In this document: piece by piece, positions 44,338 through 56,885 of the stretch | Layout of the letters: each line of letters begins with the position of its first letter | Position numbering within the stretch: the first letter of the stretch is position 1 | Origin: Diphasiastrum complanatum | Lineage: Eukaryota; Streptophyta; Lycopodiopsida; Lycopodiales; Lycopodiaceae | DNA: 64,000 nucleotides | Assembly: GCA_029204225.1 (NCBI GenBank) | Contig: CM055102.1 | Span: forward strand, 21,966,386 to 22,030,385 | Reading direction: 5' to 3' | The notes under the pieces: generated by a model | Seen by the model: only the letters and a program-made list of their open reading frames with translations | Databases searched by the model: none | What the model was told of the DNA's origin: nothing | Made by a program: the position numbers and the translations under genes

Positions 44338-44649
44338 CTATGTTGGGCTAACATGAGGGACAACATTAGGTGTGAATGGTTCACGCCGCTTTAGGGAGTA
44401 AAAATCTGGATTGACCCTCAAATACATTGCATTGAGGTACTGTTGGAAGGCTATCTTATTCAAAATAAAGAGTGCCTTGCACCAAACTCGTTGTGGTGCA
44501 ACTGCTTGAACCTTGGCCTTATGTGTGCGGCACTCCTTGAAATCTGGAATGGTATAGCTGCCACGTTCTTCTTCCTTGGCATACTTTGCTATGAACTTTG
44601 TGGACTCAATCATATCCCAACTTGGATTGCGGGTGTCACACAATGTCAT
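44338..44649 (-). CDS. unassigned small ORF
   Basis: 103 codons on the minus strand from ATG. Contains WDMIESTKFIAKYAKEEER and KALFILNKIAFQQYLNAMYL. No known domain recognised. Composition is less AT-rich than its flanks, as for the 43076 ORF. It ends next to the broken 3' side of element K. It could be part of a gypsy-type element or a chance frame. Confidence 0.3.
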   Translation of the reverse strand: MTLCDTRNPSWDMIESTKFIAKYAKEEERGSYTIPDFKECRTHKAKVQAVAPQRVWCKALFILNKIAFQQYLNAMYLRVNPDFYSLKRREPFTPNVVPHVSPT

Positions 44650-44796
44650 TCAAGTGGTACACTACGGGTGGTGGAGGGTTTGGAGATGAAAGGGGTTGGA
44701 AAAGTTTGGGTGGAAGGTGAGGAAAATGGGTTATCAAAAAGGATTCCTAGGGAGTGGAAGGAGATAGAGATCAAGATCATAATGTGAGCAAAAGTG

Positions 44797-45690
44797 TTAA
44801 TTATCAAGATTAAGCATTCTAGCTGGACTGGTCCACATACTATGAACTTTATCCATGATGGATCTAACCTTGCTATCAAATGAGATCTTGATCTTTTTGA
44901 GGCTAATTACTTGCTCAAGGATGTAAGTGTCCTCTTTGGATGCCTCACTTAATCTCAAGAGAAGTTTACAAAATGCCTCAAACCATGTAAAGACATGATT
45001 TTTCAAACTATGAGCAACAAGCTCATTCTTGCTCTTACTAGGTCCAAGAGCATACACTTAATGACTCAACCACTTGCTTTCTAAGTAATTTGGAAACATA
45101 TCTAAGCCATGAATGACAAGTAATATGTCCATACTAGAGGCATGATACAAGACAATCATTACCTCACTCCAACTATGAGATGTAGAAACCTCATAAAAGC
45201 AAGATGGTACATCAAGTAATGAAAGAGAAGCATGAGAGAATATATTGGAGTGAATACCACCTGAAACTTGCCTCTCTTTACCATGAACTCTGATCCACAA
45301 AGACTCGGCCTTGCCCCTTGAAGATCCCCTTGAAACGATGTGTTGATAAGACTCCTCCTCAAGCCTTGGCAAATCTCCATCATACACTTGGAATTTTGGT
45401 AGATTTGAGAATCCTACCATCATCCTCTTGATTGAAATTTTATTCCTCTTTATTCCTTATGTGCAAACAAATATTGGAAAAGAAAATGGATCACATGAAA
45501 TAACACTTTCTTTGCTTCTACATAATGAAATGAAATCATCCGGATGAACAAGATAAGAGAATTGATGAGAAGTAGACCTTCTCGGGAATAACTCTCCATG
45601 TGATTTTGTCAAAGCACTATCTTCATGAGCTTCACCATCTTGGAACATAGATTGAGGTAGATCACTTGCCTCCTCCTTGAGATGATCCAA
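44797..45690 (-). pseudogene. RT-less conserved block (element K)
   Basis: Frames read SSRGKAESLWIRVHGKERQV, SNIFSHASLSLLDVPSCF, STSHSWSEVMIVLYHASS, then a stop, YALGPSKSKNELVAHSLKNH, FEAFCKLLLRLSEASKEDTY and MWTSPARMLNLDN. The early part keeps the pattern of the copia linker and RT N-terminus (compare AKPSRLTYDEKGKQVV in element F), but the later catalytic RT motifs are absent. The block order is the same as in M. Confidence 0.72.
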
Positions 45691-46265
45691 GCTCCTCTTG
45701 GCCACACTTCCACAAGGATTAGCATCAATTATGAAAAGCTTACCACAACTAGTCCCTCTTGCTACCTTATCATCATTTTTCTTCTTGAAACAATTAGAAG
45801 CAAAATGCCCCTTCTTACCACAAAGGAAGCACTTCTTGTTGGATTTGCAACTTGTTGATGTTTGTGATGACTCTTCATCACTCTCCTCCTTTGACTTGTC
45901 CTTCATGAAATGTTGATGTTGCTCTTTGTCCCTTCCTCTTGTCTTGTCCTTTGTGAAGTATGCTTTCACCTTTCCACATAGATGGATTCCAATGTGTCCC
46001 AAGCCTCCTTGGATGTGGTACATGAGCCAATATCACACAACAATTCATTTGAAAGATTTATCTTTATGATATGTAGAGCCATCCTAGCTCTCTTTTTGGA
46101 CTTTTGGACCTCTTGGAGCTCTGGAGGCTCCTCCTCAAGTCCTAGCACAGTCTTCATCACATCTTGGAGCACCAAAATGGACTCCATTCTAGCCTTCCAA
46201 ATAGAATAGTTGGAGGTAAATAGTCTCTCACTAGATTCCAATAGAAAGTAACCCATAGATGCCAT
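45691..46265 (-). pseudogene. copia gag with zinc knuckle (element K)
   Basis: Starts at 46265 MASMGYFLLESSERLFTSNY, then IWKARMESILVLQDVMKTVL and EAWDTLESIYVER. The gag core is then cut and joined to KAYFTKDKTRGRDKEQHQ and a zinc knuckle CFLCGKKGHFASNC near 45790-45830. A frameshift near 45966-46023 separates the two. After the knuckle a Ser/Asp-rich tail follows rather than protease (no DSG motif). Confidence 0.85.
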
Positions 46266-46480
46266 GTAATAGTGAAGAATCCTTGTGATTTAGACAATAA
46301 AATGTTGTTTCTCTCTCACTATGGGATCCTTGAAAGGTGTACTACCAACTCCTATGCAAGATCTTGCAACAAAATGTGAAATGGATCTCACTAGCTCTAC
46401 CAATCTCTCTCAAACTAGATCGACCTCTCATCATGAAAATTTTGAAACTATGGATGATAGATGCATCAAAAGCTTAGGTA

Positions 46481-46493
46481 GGCTCTGATACCA
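46481..46493 (-). other. primer-binding site, element K
   Basis: The reverse complement is TGGTATCAGAGCC, abutting the LTR at 46494. Confidence 0.95.
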
Positions 46494-47274
46494 TGTGAAA
46501 TTTCACACATGTGGGGATGTCCTAATGTGTGAAATTGATTTCCTAAGCTTGGCTCATGCACTATAGATCACCTATTGATTGAAATCCAAGATCAATGACA
46601 AGATCTAAAGCAAAAAGACCATTCTACATGCATTCATTCATTACCAAAAGGTGTTTCACACGTGACTTCATGAAATAAACTAAGTCATAACAAGCTCCTC
46701 TCCTCGGGTAGAGAGATAAAATACCACTTTTGGGCTCATCTAGTGAGAGAAGACTCAAAAACTCATAGATCTCTTTTAATGAAAGTACATATAGAAACTC
46801 GTGGAGATCCAAGTTTAATTCCTATTGGACCCCTTAAACATAGCCTCTCTAATCCTATTGGATGTGTGATGCAACATTCCTCAATTTTGATTGGACCCTT
46901 CCAGCACATCTCTCTCTTGTGATTGGACCCTTTGACTTTTGCCACCAAATAGGGTGCATCACTCATCAAACCTAAACTTGACATGTGTAGGCAACCTAAC
47001 TATCTTGAGTTACATCACAATTGAATTTTGGCCTAATCATGACAAAGCATGTGTACTTGACCATTTGACCTCTAAAGCCAAAATTGGTCATATCACCTAG
47101 TGACACCAAGATGCTTGACTAGCAATCTTTATGATACCCCTAAAGTTAACATTATAAACTATTTCTAACTATTTTACTTTTTCTACATGTGGGAACATGC
47201 TCCACACATGTGATATTTTCTCACAAACTAGAAACACAAAGAATATCCAAGATAGATTTTGACAATTTTTCACA
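46494..47274 (-). repeat. 5' LTR of element K
   Basis: 781 bp, minus-strand start TGTGAAAAATTGTC. The G-box/E-box module lies at 47183-47213, CACACATGTG at 46504-46513 (10 bp from the U5 end), the CTCGGGTAGAGAGA motif near 46694-46707, and ATTGGACCC repeats at about 46833-46930. Confidence 0.88.
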
Positions 47275-47960
47275 ATAGAGAGCTGCGGCAATGTAATAAT
47301 AGGAGGGGAAACTATGCTGGTAATGATCACCGCTAGTTGTGCTGAATACTGGGCCACCATGGTGGAATCAAAGGTGCCCAAAGTAATATTGCCAAATCGA
47401 TCATTTCTTGAGTCTTGAGTGGCTCCTTGATCAACTGCTATGACATCAGCTTGTGTTGCATATGTGTCTGCTATATCTGTTCCTTGAGCTTTAGAGACCC
47501 TTCTGACCTTTTGTTGGCGTGTGGATCTAGTCGCGGATTTGCCTGGAGGGAGGATCCTCTTGAACGTCTGTGCACGCATAGTGGATTGACTTGGCACGTC
47601 TAGATACTTCGCTATGATTTTAAGTGTCCTTTGTGGGCATTGAGGCCCCAACTGCTGAGTCAAAATTATATCGACGGTATATCCCACCTTAGTAACTACC
47701 TTGCGGGTTGTCAGTGCTGCGTGGAATTTGTTTACCAACTCGTCTGCCCAATTGTAATGATGAACCTACTATTGTCCCATTGCGAAGGATAAAGCAAATA
47801 GGTCACTCGGAGGAATTCGGTCCATTTGGGGTTCAACACTTCAATAAACAGGTGCACAAGTTCTGCTGCTTCTCTTAGCTCCTTTTCTTGGATACACTTG
47901 ATAGCGTATCCGTTGTTGGTGAAGAGTGTGGTATAAAGAGCAATCAAAGCAACCATACCA
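47275..47960 (-). pseudogene. unassigned ORF split by a frameshift
   Basis: Two minus-strand frames, 47732-47956 (MVALIALYTTLFTNNGYAIK) and 47169-47738 (VNKFHAALTTRKVVTKVGYT), join by a frameshift near 47735 into about 220 codons. The second includes a basic KRILPPGKSATRSTRQQKVR stretch. It ends by running into the LTR of K, so the C-terminus is replaced. No family recognised. The higher GC suggests the same source as the 43076 ORF, but that is a guess. Confidence 0.35.
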
Positions 47961-47964
47961 TCAA

Positions 47965-50030
47965 AGCATAAGACATAGATTTGGATCAGAATGTGTTCTC
48001 ACCATCTCCTTTGAGTGAAAGTAGGCATCAATCCTGCTATACCACACACATGGTGCCTGTTTAAGACCATAAAGCGCTTTCTTCAAGCAACATACTGTCC
48101 CTTCGCCACAAAACCTTCAGTTTGATCCATGAACACCTCTTCTTCTAACTCACCATTTAGAAAAGTAGATTTCACATCCATCTGATGCAAAGGCCAACCA
48201 AAATGTGAAGCTAAAGCAACAAGTAGAAGTAGAGTATTCCACTTATATATTGGCACAAAAGTCTCCTCATAGTCGATGCCTTTACTTTGTGCATACCCTT
48301 TGATCACCAATCTTTCCTTGTGCTTTGCTATACTTCCATCTGCATGGTACTTAGTCATGTATACCCATTTGCAACCAATGGGTTTCTTGCCAACTGGTGG
48401 TTCTACTAAGTCCCATGTGCTATGATTAGCAATTGACTCCATCTCCTCTCCCATGGCCTTGACCCAAATGTCATCATCCTTCGCTTCACCATAAGTCGAA
48501 GGTCCTTTGCTTTCAATAATGCTAGATAAGAGAGCATAATTTGCTTCAAACCTTTCAGGTTGTGTCTTCTCTCTTGTTGATCTTCGTAGCTCTCCCTGGC
48601 TAGATGATCTTGGAAAGTCATCCATGTCATGGCTCTCCAACAATCTCTCAAACCACTTAGGGAGCTTCCTGTCATGTGATCAGCTTCTTGGTGAAAATGT
48701 ATCCCATGGTACATCCTTCTCCTTGCGTTTGTCACCTGCAACTTCAATCCTTCTTGCACCAAAAGGTTTGTCTCTACCTCTCCAACCTGTCTCTTGAGGT
48801 TGAGTAGTAGTATCTTGAGATGTATCCTCATGTTCATCACTTGGAAGGTCAATGAATGGATCATCATCAGGAGGTATCCTCACTATACCATCTTTCCCAC
48901 TGGATGTATCTATCTTCTCAACATCCTCATCTTCATACATCTTGGATTCATCAAAGATAACATCACGGCTTATATGGATTTTGTTTTCCACTGGATCAAA
49001 ACATCTATAGCCCTTCACACGTTCATCATATCCTAGGAGTATACACTTGATAGCTTTCACATCAAGTTTACGTCTCTCTTTCTTAGGAATGTGTACAAAG
49101 GCCTTACATCCAGAGATTCACAAGTGGTTCACCTTTGGCTTTTTCTTCGTGAATGCTTCTTCAGGTGTTATCTTTGGTATGGCAATGGCAGGACTTCTAT
49201 TTTGAAGATAGACTGTCGTACTGCATGCTTCTGACCAAAAATCTTTTGGTAGTTTCATCTCAGCTAGCATAGATCTGGCACTTTCCACAATCGTACGATT
49301 CTTGCGCTCAACTACACCATTGAGAGCAGGAGTATGAGCTTGCATAAATTGTCTTTTAATCCCACATTGATCACAAAGATCATTGAAGTCATTAGACTTG
49401 TACTCACCTCCACTATCTGATCTTAGGACGTTGATCTTCCTACCTGTCTGATTTTTTACCAATGCTTTGAAGCTCTTGAAATTGTCAAATGCATCTGATT
49501 TCTTCTTCAAGAAGTAGATCCACGTCTTACATGACATATCATCAATAAAGGTCATGAAATAGAAGGCTTTACCTAAGGACATGTTCCTCATAGGCCCGCA
49601 TAGATCTATGTGGATAAAATCCAGGATGTTCTTTGTTGTTGCAACACCACCTTTATTGAACTTCTCACGATGCTGCTTCCCATATACACATGATTCGCAC
49701 ATCGATTTCAAGTGGTCTTCTATAGTAGGTAATCTTGTTACCATCTCCAATTTCCTCATCAAACTGAGGCTTCCCAAGTTCAAGTGACCAAGCCTCTTAT
49801 GCCACAACTCAGTTTGCGATGGAATGGATGATACAAGTCCATGTTGCCCCTTGATTGTAGCATTCAACATGTACAATTTTGTATTGGGCTCCCTTACTCC
49901 ATCCACAATAACTTTGAACTTTTGGTTCACATCCTTCACAAAGCAATGATCATGGGCAAATTCTACTTTCAGCTTTTGATCTATAATGACTCCAACAGAA
50001 AGTAGATTTTTCTTCAAACCTAGTACAAGA
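47965..50030 (-). pseudogene. copia integrase and partial RT (relic G)
   Basis: Minus-strand frames from about 50030: LKKNLLSVGVIIDQKLKVEF, ELWHKRLGHLNLGSL, CESCVYGKQHREKF, FIHIDLCGPMRNM, LRSDSGGEYKSNDF, NGVVERKNRTIVESA (all three catalytic residues present). A stop near 49118 follows PKVNHL. Then IKCILLGYDERVKGYRCFDP, ISRDVIFDE, a linker with GELRRSTREKTQPERF, and RT start HSTWDLVEPPVGKKPIGCKW through STFLNGELEEEVFMDQ. RT breaks off after LYGLKQAPCVWYSR near 48000, before the YVDD motif. Confidence 0.92.
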
Positions 50031-50039
50031 CAACATTGG

Positions 50040-50322
50040 GCTCACTATAGATGGTTCGCCACACAGATTTACTGCTGAATGTTATAGCATTTGTTGATAT
50101 TAAAGTTAATGCTTTTTGGCAATGCATTAGAGTCATTACTCTATGGAACATTTGGTTAGATAGGAACATTAGGGAGTTTGGAAACGATGACTTTGTTATC
50201 TCCCCCGTACTTGTTTTTAAAGAGGCGGATAAACTCATGCTTTTATAAGTGTTGATTTTCTTTTGTATCACTATAAACATTTCTTAATCCAAGGCTAATT
50301 TTCTTTAGGAGAAAAAAAAAAT
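50040..50322 (+). mobile_element. 3' tail of a LINE (non-LTR retrotransposon)
   Basis: 50051-50248 encodes FWQCIRVITLWNIWLDRNIREFG and ends KEADKLMLL. The W-x-IW-x-(D/E)RN pattern is typical of the C-terminal zinc-binding region of plant L1-type reverse transcriptases. A short untranslated part and an A-run (about 50311-50321) follow, as at a LINE 3' end. A 5'-truncated copy is usual for LINEs. Target duplication not identified. Confidence 0.6.
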
Positions 50323-53300
50323 AGTTCACAAAACACAACTCTTGATAAGATTGTAAGCTTTTGGTATTCCATCTAGTGGTAATAAATTTCTTGAAAAACA
50401 AATTAGAAAGTTTTTCATGGAATAGATTAAGTTTAGGAAAACACTTTTGGATCAATGAAATTTGGGAGTTCATATGATAGCTTCAATAAGAGAATAATTT
50501 TGGACAACTATGAAGCAATTAAGAAAGGCTATTATAACCCTGTGGAAAAATTCTATGATTTAAAGAATGTTATAATAATTTAATTAATTTTCAAAGTGCA
50601 CATTCTCCAAAAGAAATTTGCATACAAAGAGATCAAGACCGCTACTTTTTTTTCATAATGGCATAATGTGTTTGCTCTTTCAAATAATTGGAAAAGATGC
50701 AACACTAGGATAGCCAAAGTAATCAATCTATCTATAAGTATCTTCTCCATATATTTATTCTAGCTAGAAAAAACTATTTGAAAATAGTATCCAACATAAA
50801 ATTGGAAATTGTATTGTAAAGGAATTTTTGAAAGATTCTACATTCTAATGATATGTCATATGTAGATACACACAATTGTCACCCAGACTACACATAATTG
50901 TCACCAAGACTATCCCCTACACATTCTTGAAATACTACTACAATATTTTGTAGTGCATACAAAAGTGTCATCATATTCATATACATAGTATAGTATCCAA
51001 GAGTTGAAGTAAAGGCAAGAACTAATCAATTGATGAGGTCAATCACTTCAATAGTAATACAAAGTTTTAAATGAATTTAATTCGTTAGTTTTGTGGAGAA
51101 GCGCATACATGAAAAAAAAAAATTGAATATAAAGTGAATCAATTTAGATTCTCTGTTCATGGATTATTATAGATTGGTCAAATAGATATGATAAATTTAA
51201 ACTAATATACCATTCATCATCCTATCTACTTAGAAAATATTATCAAAAGTGTCAAGCCCAAAATATGTCAGTTATCTAGTCAATCTAGATATTTTCTAGT
51301 ATTCTTAGATTAAAAAATCAAAATATCCAATTATACTTTGAAGGTTGAGCTAGTTGGCATGATCAATAGGTTATTAAAAGGAAAGAAATAGGCAAACATC
51401 AAGGTTGTAAAGCCAAAAGTGGTGTTGATCTATCCAATTTTATGTTGAAAGAAATATGAAAGAGTAATTAAATTATTGTTACAACATCCTTGATCAACAT
51501 AGTACTATTTATACATCTATTATATCTCAAGAAATATCGAAATCACAAGACTATATGATGCAGTTTATGATGATTTTATAGCAAGAGCCATACAAGTAGT
51601 TTTGATAGTAGGAATGGGACATCATTTTTTACTTGTCAATCAAACATTTTACATGAAAAATCCTATTTCCTAGTATGCAAAATACTAAATTATAAAAAAA
51701 CAGAATTTGTGAGTGCATGAGTAGCCATGTACAAGGCTCATTCAAACTCAAAACCATGATAATTCTCTCCATGTAATTAGCTCGCTTGCATTTCCCAATT
51801 TAAAAAAGTGCCTCCCCAAGGGTACACAGTGACATGTGAGATGCATTCCTTTTGGCTTGCAGGGGCAACTAACATGCAACTTTTTTCCATATATGAAAAT
51901 GTCATGTGCATCTTGTAGCTTAGCCCATGGCTTGGAAATTTGGGTTTTCATTGACAAATGAAGACTAATGGGATGATCAAAAGCAAGGAAGGCCAATAGT
52001 TCAATAGCAAATTTGTCCTTCTTCTATTGACTATTCAACTTGCCATTGCATCCATAAAGGAGGGTGATCCATGTGCATCATATTTCAATTGCCTTGACGT
52101 TCAAAGGGAAGTAGAACAAAGGCATCAAGAAACTAGCATGCCCCTAGTACAAATCCATTTGAAGACACAACTAGAAAATTTCATGAGTTATGGTTCCATA
52201 TACATAAACTTAAACGAGAGAACTCGACATGAATAAAATAGGATTCTTTTCTCCTATTTACTAGGAGGACAAGCAAGATGCAAATTTGAGCTTGTTAGCT
52301 GGCAATATCATATTCTCTTGGAGAACATGGGGATTGAAATGTACCATTATATGGGAGTCTTTGGTATTCTATCTTTTTAATATTCTTAAAGCAAAATCAT
52401 ATTGATAACCAGATTAATTAGAGCTGTTACTAATAATGATATTTCCAAATTTTTTATTTAGTGAAACCACATTGCTTTCCTTATCTCCCTAGGAAAACCA
52501 TACTCATAGCCCACCACCACTTATACTACTATTACTACTAAATTACAAATGATTCATAGTCCACTTTTCTTGTGCATCAATATCAGTAATAATGACCCTA
52601 CATTGGCAATGATGACACCGGTATATACATTAAATGTACACATGATACCACTATGTTCTCTTGTGACTCATACTCATAGTCCACTACTGCTACTAATAGC
52701 ATTTTAATTACTACTATAAAAGTACTAAATAGACCACTTTTAAGTGTGTATTACTATTGGTAATAGTAACTTTGCATTATGCATTATAGATAATGGTCCT
52801 TGTCTTATATGCTTGTAATTCATCTTTTTTATTGATACACATTGCTATCACGTAGAACATGTACAATTTGTTTTTCAAACACACTGTCCATTCATTGTCC
52901 ACTAGTTAATATCCCCTTCCACTAATTAATCCACATTGCTATTGCATATAATGTGTACAATTTGTTTTTCAAACACAGTCCATTTATTGTCCATTAAATA
53001 ACAATCCATTCTACTAATTACTATATAAAAATGATATATGAATGTCAATTTCACTTATGGTTTTGTACCAAAATTTGTGTTTAGTCTTCAAGCATCTTTT
53101 ACACTATTTGTTTCATGAGGAGCTCATTTTTTTAATGCCTTTTCTATTTCCATAGGCCTCTCTCCCTCTCTTTTTCCTTCCATCAAAGGACTCTCCAAAT
53201 CTCCCTCCCCTCCTTTGTGTTATTGCCACTCCACCATCCATGCATATCAAGAAAGATGGTTGTTTTGTCTCTTTTCAGTCATGATAGAACACAAATTGAA

Positions 53301-53740
53301 GGACACATCATCCCATGGAGTGACATTTAACATTTGTGGAGAAAAAGACAAAGAGAAATGAAGATGACACCATTACCATCGCAAACTAAAGCTGAGCTTG
53401 ACACAAAGAATTAATGAGAGATTGTTGAAGGACTTTTGAGTCAAGGGATTTTGGACTATCGAATTTCAACTTTGAATCTCGCAAGAGGTGACTCTTTGGC
53501 ATTCCTTTGACTTATTCGGTTGACTTTGTGTAGTGTCGCAAACCTGTCTCAAACTTGAATGTATTTCTGTAGGTTCTTCATCTACAATAGGTTCTTGAGT
53601 AAATAACTAGGTCTAGGACTCTATCATGGATACCTAAAAGCGATAGATGGTAATGTATGCAAAGGCAACTAGATTGAATGGGGTGGGTTTGGCTTCGAAT
53701 TAAAATTCCAATGTTCTCTCTTAATTTGACTTCAAACACT
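50323..53740. other. AT-rich spacer
   Basis: 3.4 kb with no supported gene. Two short frames (51748-51996 minus; 52027-52236 plus) have no recognisable motif. Loose repeats of ACTCATAGTCCACTACTGCT type occur at about 52500-52730. Confidence 0.55.
52837..53022. repeat. 94-bp tandem duplication
   Basis: Units 52837-52930 and 52931-53022 share CACATTGCTAT, GTACAATTTGTTTTTCAAAC and CCA(C/T)TAATTA blocks, with several differences. Non-coding. Confidence 0.8.
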
Positions 53741-54060
53741 TTAGATAATCTTTGAATTTAACATGTTCTTAAACAAAATATGCTTGTCCTTAGGCAAAGT
53801 CGTAGTGAAGATTTCATCTACCATTCTATTTGTCAAACAATAAATCAACTCTACATGTTTTGAGTGTACTTTCTCCCAAACAAAATAAAATTGAATTTCG
53901 ATATGTTTAGTCCTAGAATGAAATCTAGGATTGAGAGTAAATTGAATGCAGCTGATATTATTACAATATGTGTACTTTTTAGCATGTGTGAGGACACACA
54001 AATCAATGTGCCTGATCTTCTAAGGTGGGTGTGATTGTACATGAAACTAGCACTTGATTG
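53741..54060 (-). pseudogene. copia RNase H C-terminus
   Basis: The minus strand reads LNPRFHSRTKHIEIQFYFVW, EKVHSKHVELIYCLTNRM and FTTTLPKDKHILFKNML, the end of copia RNase H. The usual ADIFTK is VDEIFTT. Short and broken upstream of 54000. Confidence 0.85.
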
Positions 54061-54114
54061 TACAAGCAATCTTCCTAGACAATTTTCAACACAAGAGCAC
54101 ACAATTATTCATTA

Positions 54115-54743
54115 AAAATCATCCACACGACACTTTCTCACTCAACCCAAACACTTAACATGGAAAAAACTAAGTTCCAAACACATACAAAGAGTGAGAG
54201 AGAGCCCTTGCTCTCGGGTAGAGAGAGAATAGAAGAGAAACACTCCAAAAATTGTGATTAACTCTCAAAAAACCATATGTACAATAAGAGAGCTCTTCCA
54301 TATAGTACTAGCACGAGATCTATCATGAGTAGATGCTCTAGAATGATTGGACCCCATGGATTGTCTTTCTACATCATGATTGGACCCTAGATTTGCGCCT
54401 CTCATTATGATTGGAACTCATGATTTCCACCTCACAGTTTGATTGGGCATCATGATGTGCACCTCTAAATATGATTGGTCCACATGTAATTAAAGTGGTT
54501 GGCCTTATGATATACACCTCTAAATGTGATTGGGCCAAATGGATGCATTTCAATCCTAACATTATGTGACAAATGTCACTATGTCACTAGAACTCAAGTT
54601 TGAGGCCTAGTGACTATTCAAACTCATCATAACTGAACTAAAATGATTAGGCCTACCCTCCACACGTGGGAACATGCTCCACACATGTTATATTTTTATA
54701 TGTACATGAAAATATAATCAAGCTAGACTTTGCAAAATCTCCA
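54115..54743 (-). repeat. 3' LTR of element L (left end approximate)
   Basis: Minus-strand start TGGAGATTTTGC after AGGAGCG. The G-box/E-box module lies at 54661-54690. About seven ATGATTGG-type copies occur between 54330 and 54540, and GCTCTCGGGTAGAGAGAG near 54209-54226. The left end could not be fixed. Confidence 0.7.
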
Positions 54744-55671
54744 CGCTCCTGAAAATTTACCTTGATTACTATGCTAGTTTCCTTAGTAGCCAAGAATAGC
54801 TTCTCAGGTAGATCCTTTGGCATGAAATTGATGAGAAAACCAGCCAAAGTCTGAAATTATACCAGCATCACCATAGCCATGGCAAGGCTTCTTTGAATGA
54901 GAACCATCTCCAAGCATCTTGAGACGCTTCCACCACTTGAGCACTTTTTCCATTGATTTGTTCCATCCTTGAAGCATATGGTTGATCCCAAAGCTCCTCC
55001 TCCTTGAAAATAATTGCAAATCCATAAGGAAATAAAGAGTCCTCCTTTACTCAAAAGGATCACAAAGATCCATCATTGTGTTACCAACATCTTGAGAATT
55101 AGACACATCAAGATTGGCAAGACTATGAATGCTAAAATAACAAAGAGTTTGTATAATTTCTTTATGCTTGGACTCCATGCTAATCTTAGATATCATGATC
55201 TAAATACATCATCATGGATATACGTGTACTTAGATGATGATTCAATTATTCTCATAATGTGTTTACAAGTAGCGTCACAACATGAAAAACCACAATTTTT
55301 CACACTAAGAGTGAACAAATCACTCTTGCTCTTGGAAGACTCAAGAGCACACATTTGATGAAATAACCATTTTCTTTCTAATAGATCTAAAATCAATTTC
55401 AAACCATTAAGAACATCAACTATGTTCTCAAAAGAGACATCATACTCAACTAGTATGGCTTTATTCCAACTCTGAGATGCAAGAGTCTCACTAAAGCAAA
55501 TGATTCATCAAATGACATAAGAAAAGCAAGCACGAATGTTTTGAGGTGTGTAGCACTTGAAATGTGCTCATCTTTCCCTTGAAATGTGAGCCACATAGCC
55601 TTAGCCATGTCTCTTGAGATTCTTCTTGGAATCATAACTTGAGATGGACTCTCCTCCTCAATTGGTCTCAA
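54744..55671 (-). pseudogene. RT-less copia derivative L, internal block
   Basis: Minus-strand frames from 55671: EEESPSQVMIPRRISRDMAK then AMWLTFQGKDEHIS; after a frameshift SQSWNKAILVEYDVSFENIV, CALESSKSKSDLFTLSVKNC, DATCKHIMRIIESSSKYTYI, then more broken pieces to a polypurine end near 54750. It is the same block as in C, K and M. Its upstream side ends at about 55665, joined to unrelated plus-strand sequence, so gag and 5' LTR are missing. Confidence 0.72.
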
Positions 55672-56118
55672 TCAAACACATTCTGTTACATCTTGACCGA
55701 AGCGCTATGTTTGATCTTGACCAGAGCCATTCGCTCAGATTCAATCGGACTATTCTATCAACTCTCAATCGGACCATTCCCTCAGCTCTCGACCGGACCT
55801 TTCTATCAATTCTCAACCAAGGATTTCGTATCAACTCTCAACCGAGAGCTTGGACTTCCAACCTGAACCAAGTCAACTTCAAAACAAAGTCTACTTTATT
55901 ATTTGACGAGGTCTCAGTGTTTGCTAAATACCACAGTTCTTTCCAAATTTATTGCAAAACTCTAACACCAAAAAAAACAAAACAACTGTGCCATTTGGAC
56001 ACCACCACATTATTCATCTCTGACTAATATTGACAAAATAAATAAATAAACAAACAATAGTCAAGTTACCAAAGAGTCCAAGGGGCCTACTTACCCAATC
56101 CTAAGGTACTCTAGAGTT
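55672..56118 (+). other. non-coding lead-in with about 24-bp repeats
   Basis: Between 55740 and 55860 four imperfect units of about 24 bp recur (TCAACTCTCAATCGGACC, TCAGCTCTCGACCGGACC, TCAATTCTCAACC, TCAACTCTCAACCG). It lies upstream of gypsy gag, where a leader or LTR would be, but no LTR boundary was recognised. Confidence 0.5.
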
Positions 56119-56885
56119 GTGATGGATCAACCTTACGATCCAAATTCCACAGAGGACTATCCACCAAAAATGGTCTCTCCATCTACCGAACATGCTCGAT
56201 TCAATAGATATTCTAGGATGAAATCCCAAGTCCAAGAGCCATCAACAAACCCATTTGACAGATGGGAAGCCATGCGTTTTGAAGCTCCATACGATCAACC
56301 ACACTTTCATGTTGTAGAATCTTCACATGCACAAGCTCACTTAAACGGTGCTTTTGCAAATAATGTTCCGTGTACTGAAAAACGTACTCCCAAGTTAGAT
56401 TTAAGTACAACGACAACACTGATCCTCAATGATTTCTTCAAGTCTTTGAGAACGCATGTGATGTCTATGGCGAGACATCACCAGAAGCCATGGTTCAGCT
56501 CTTCTCGATGACCATGATCGATTGAGCACAAGAATGGTTTTTTAACCTTGATCGTGAAGATAAACGAGACTGGTCACTCTTTGAAGGAAGCATTGATCAA
56601 AAGATTCAAGCCATTTTGTTTGATCAAAAGTCCTTTTGTCAAGTTGAGTAATATCAAAATGACAAAAGATGAGAAACTATGTGACTACATAGAAAGATTT
56701 AAAAGATTAAAAAGTCAGGTGCAAGAACAACCAACTGAATCTATGCTCATAATTTGGTTTCTTGTTGGACTCTCACGATGGATACGATGTGAACTTCACT
56801 CCAATGATGAATACACATCATTGAAACAAGCCATGTCTGATGCCATTCGAGAAGAAGATGAGGGATCAGATGTTGATGAGCCACG
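56119..56885 (+). pseudogene. Ty3/gypsy gag, decayed
   Basis: Starts MMDQPYDPNSTEDYPPKMV. Frames then give ENACDVYGETSPEAMVQLFS, AQEWFFNLDREDKRDW, LIKRFKPFCLIKSPFVKLSN, DEKLCDYIERFKRLKSQ and TSLKQAMSDAIREED. This is the capsid-type gag of gypsy elements. Two or more frameshifts and one stop. It ends in RERRAHR and is cut by a copia fragment on the other strand. Confidence 0.82.

Larger units (their letters stand above)
44650..47274 (-). mobile_element. RT-less copia derivative K (3' LTR missing)
   Basis: Minus-strand order: 5' LTR (46494-47274), primer site (46481-46493), leader, gag N-terminus (46265), zinc knuckle, then the RT-less block shared with C, L and M down to about 44650. Protease, integrase and RT active sites are absent. 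The 3' end is lost. Confidence 0.8.

Noticed and set aside
44443-44787. 114-codon plus-strand frame
   Set aside because: It overlaps minus-strand element K and the small minus ORF; no motif.
51748-52236. Two short frames in the spacer
   Set aside because: No motif and no homologous copy in the window; too short to support a gene.
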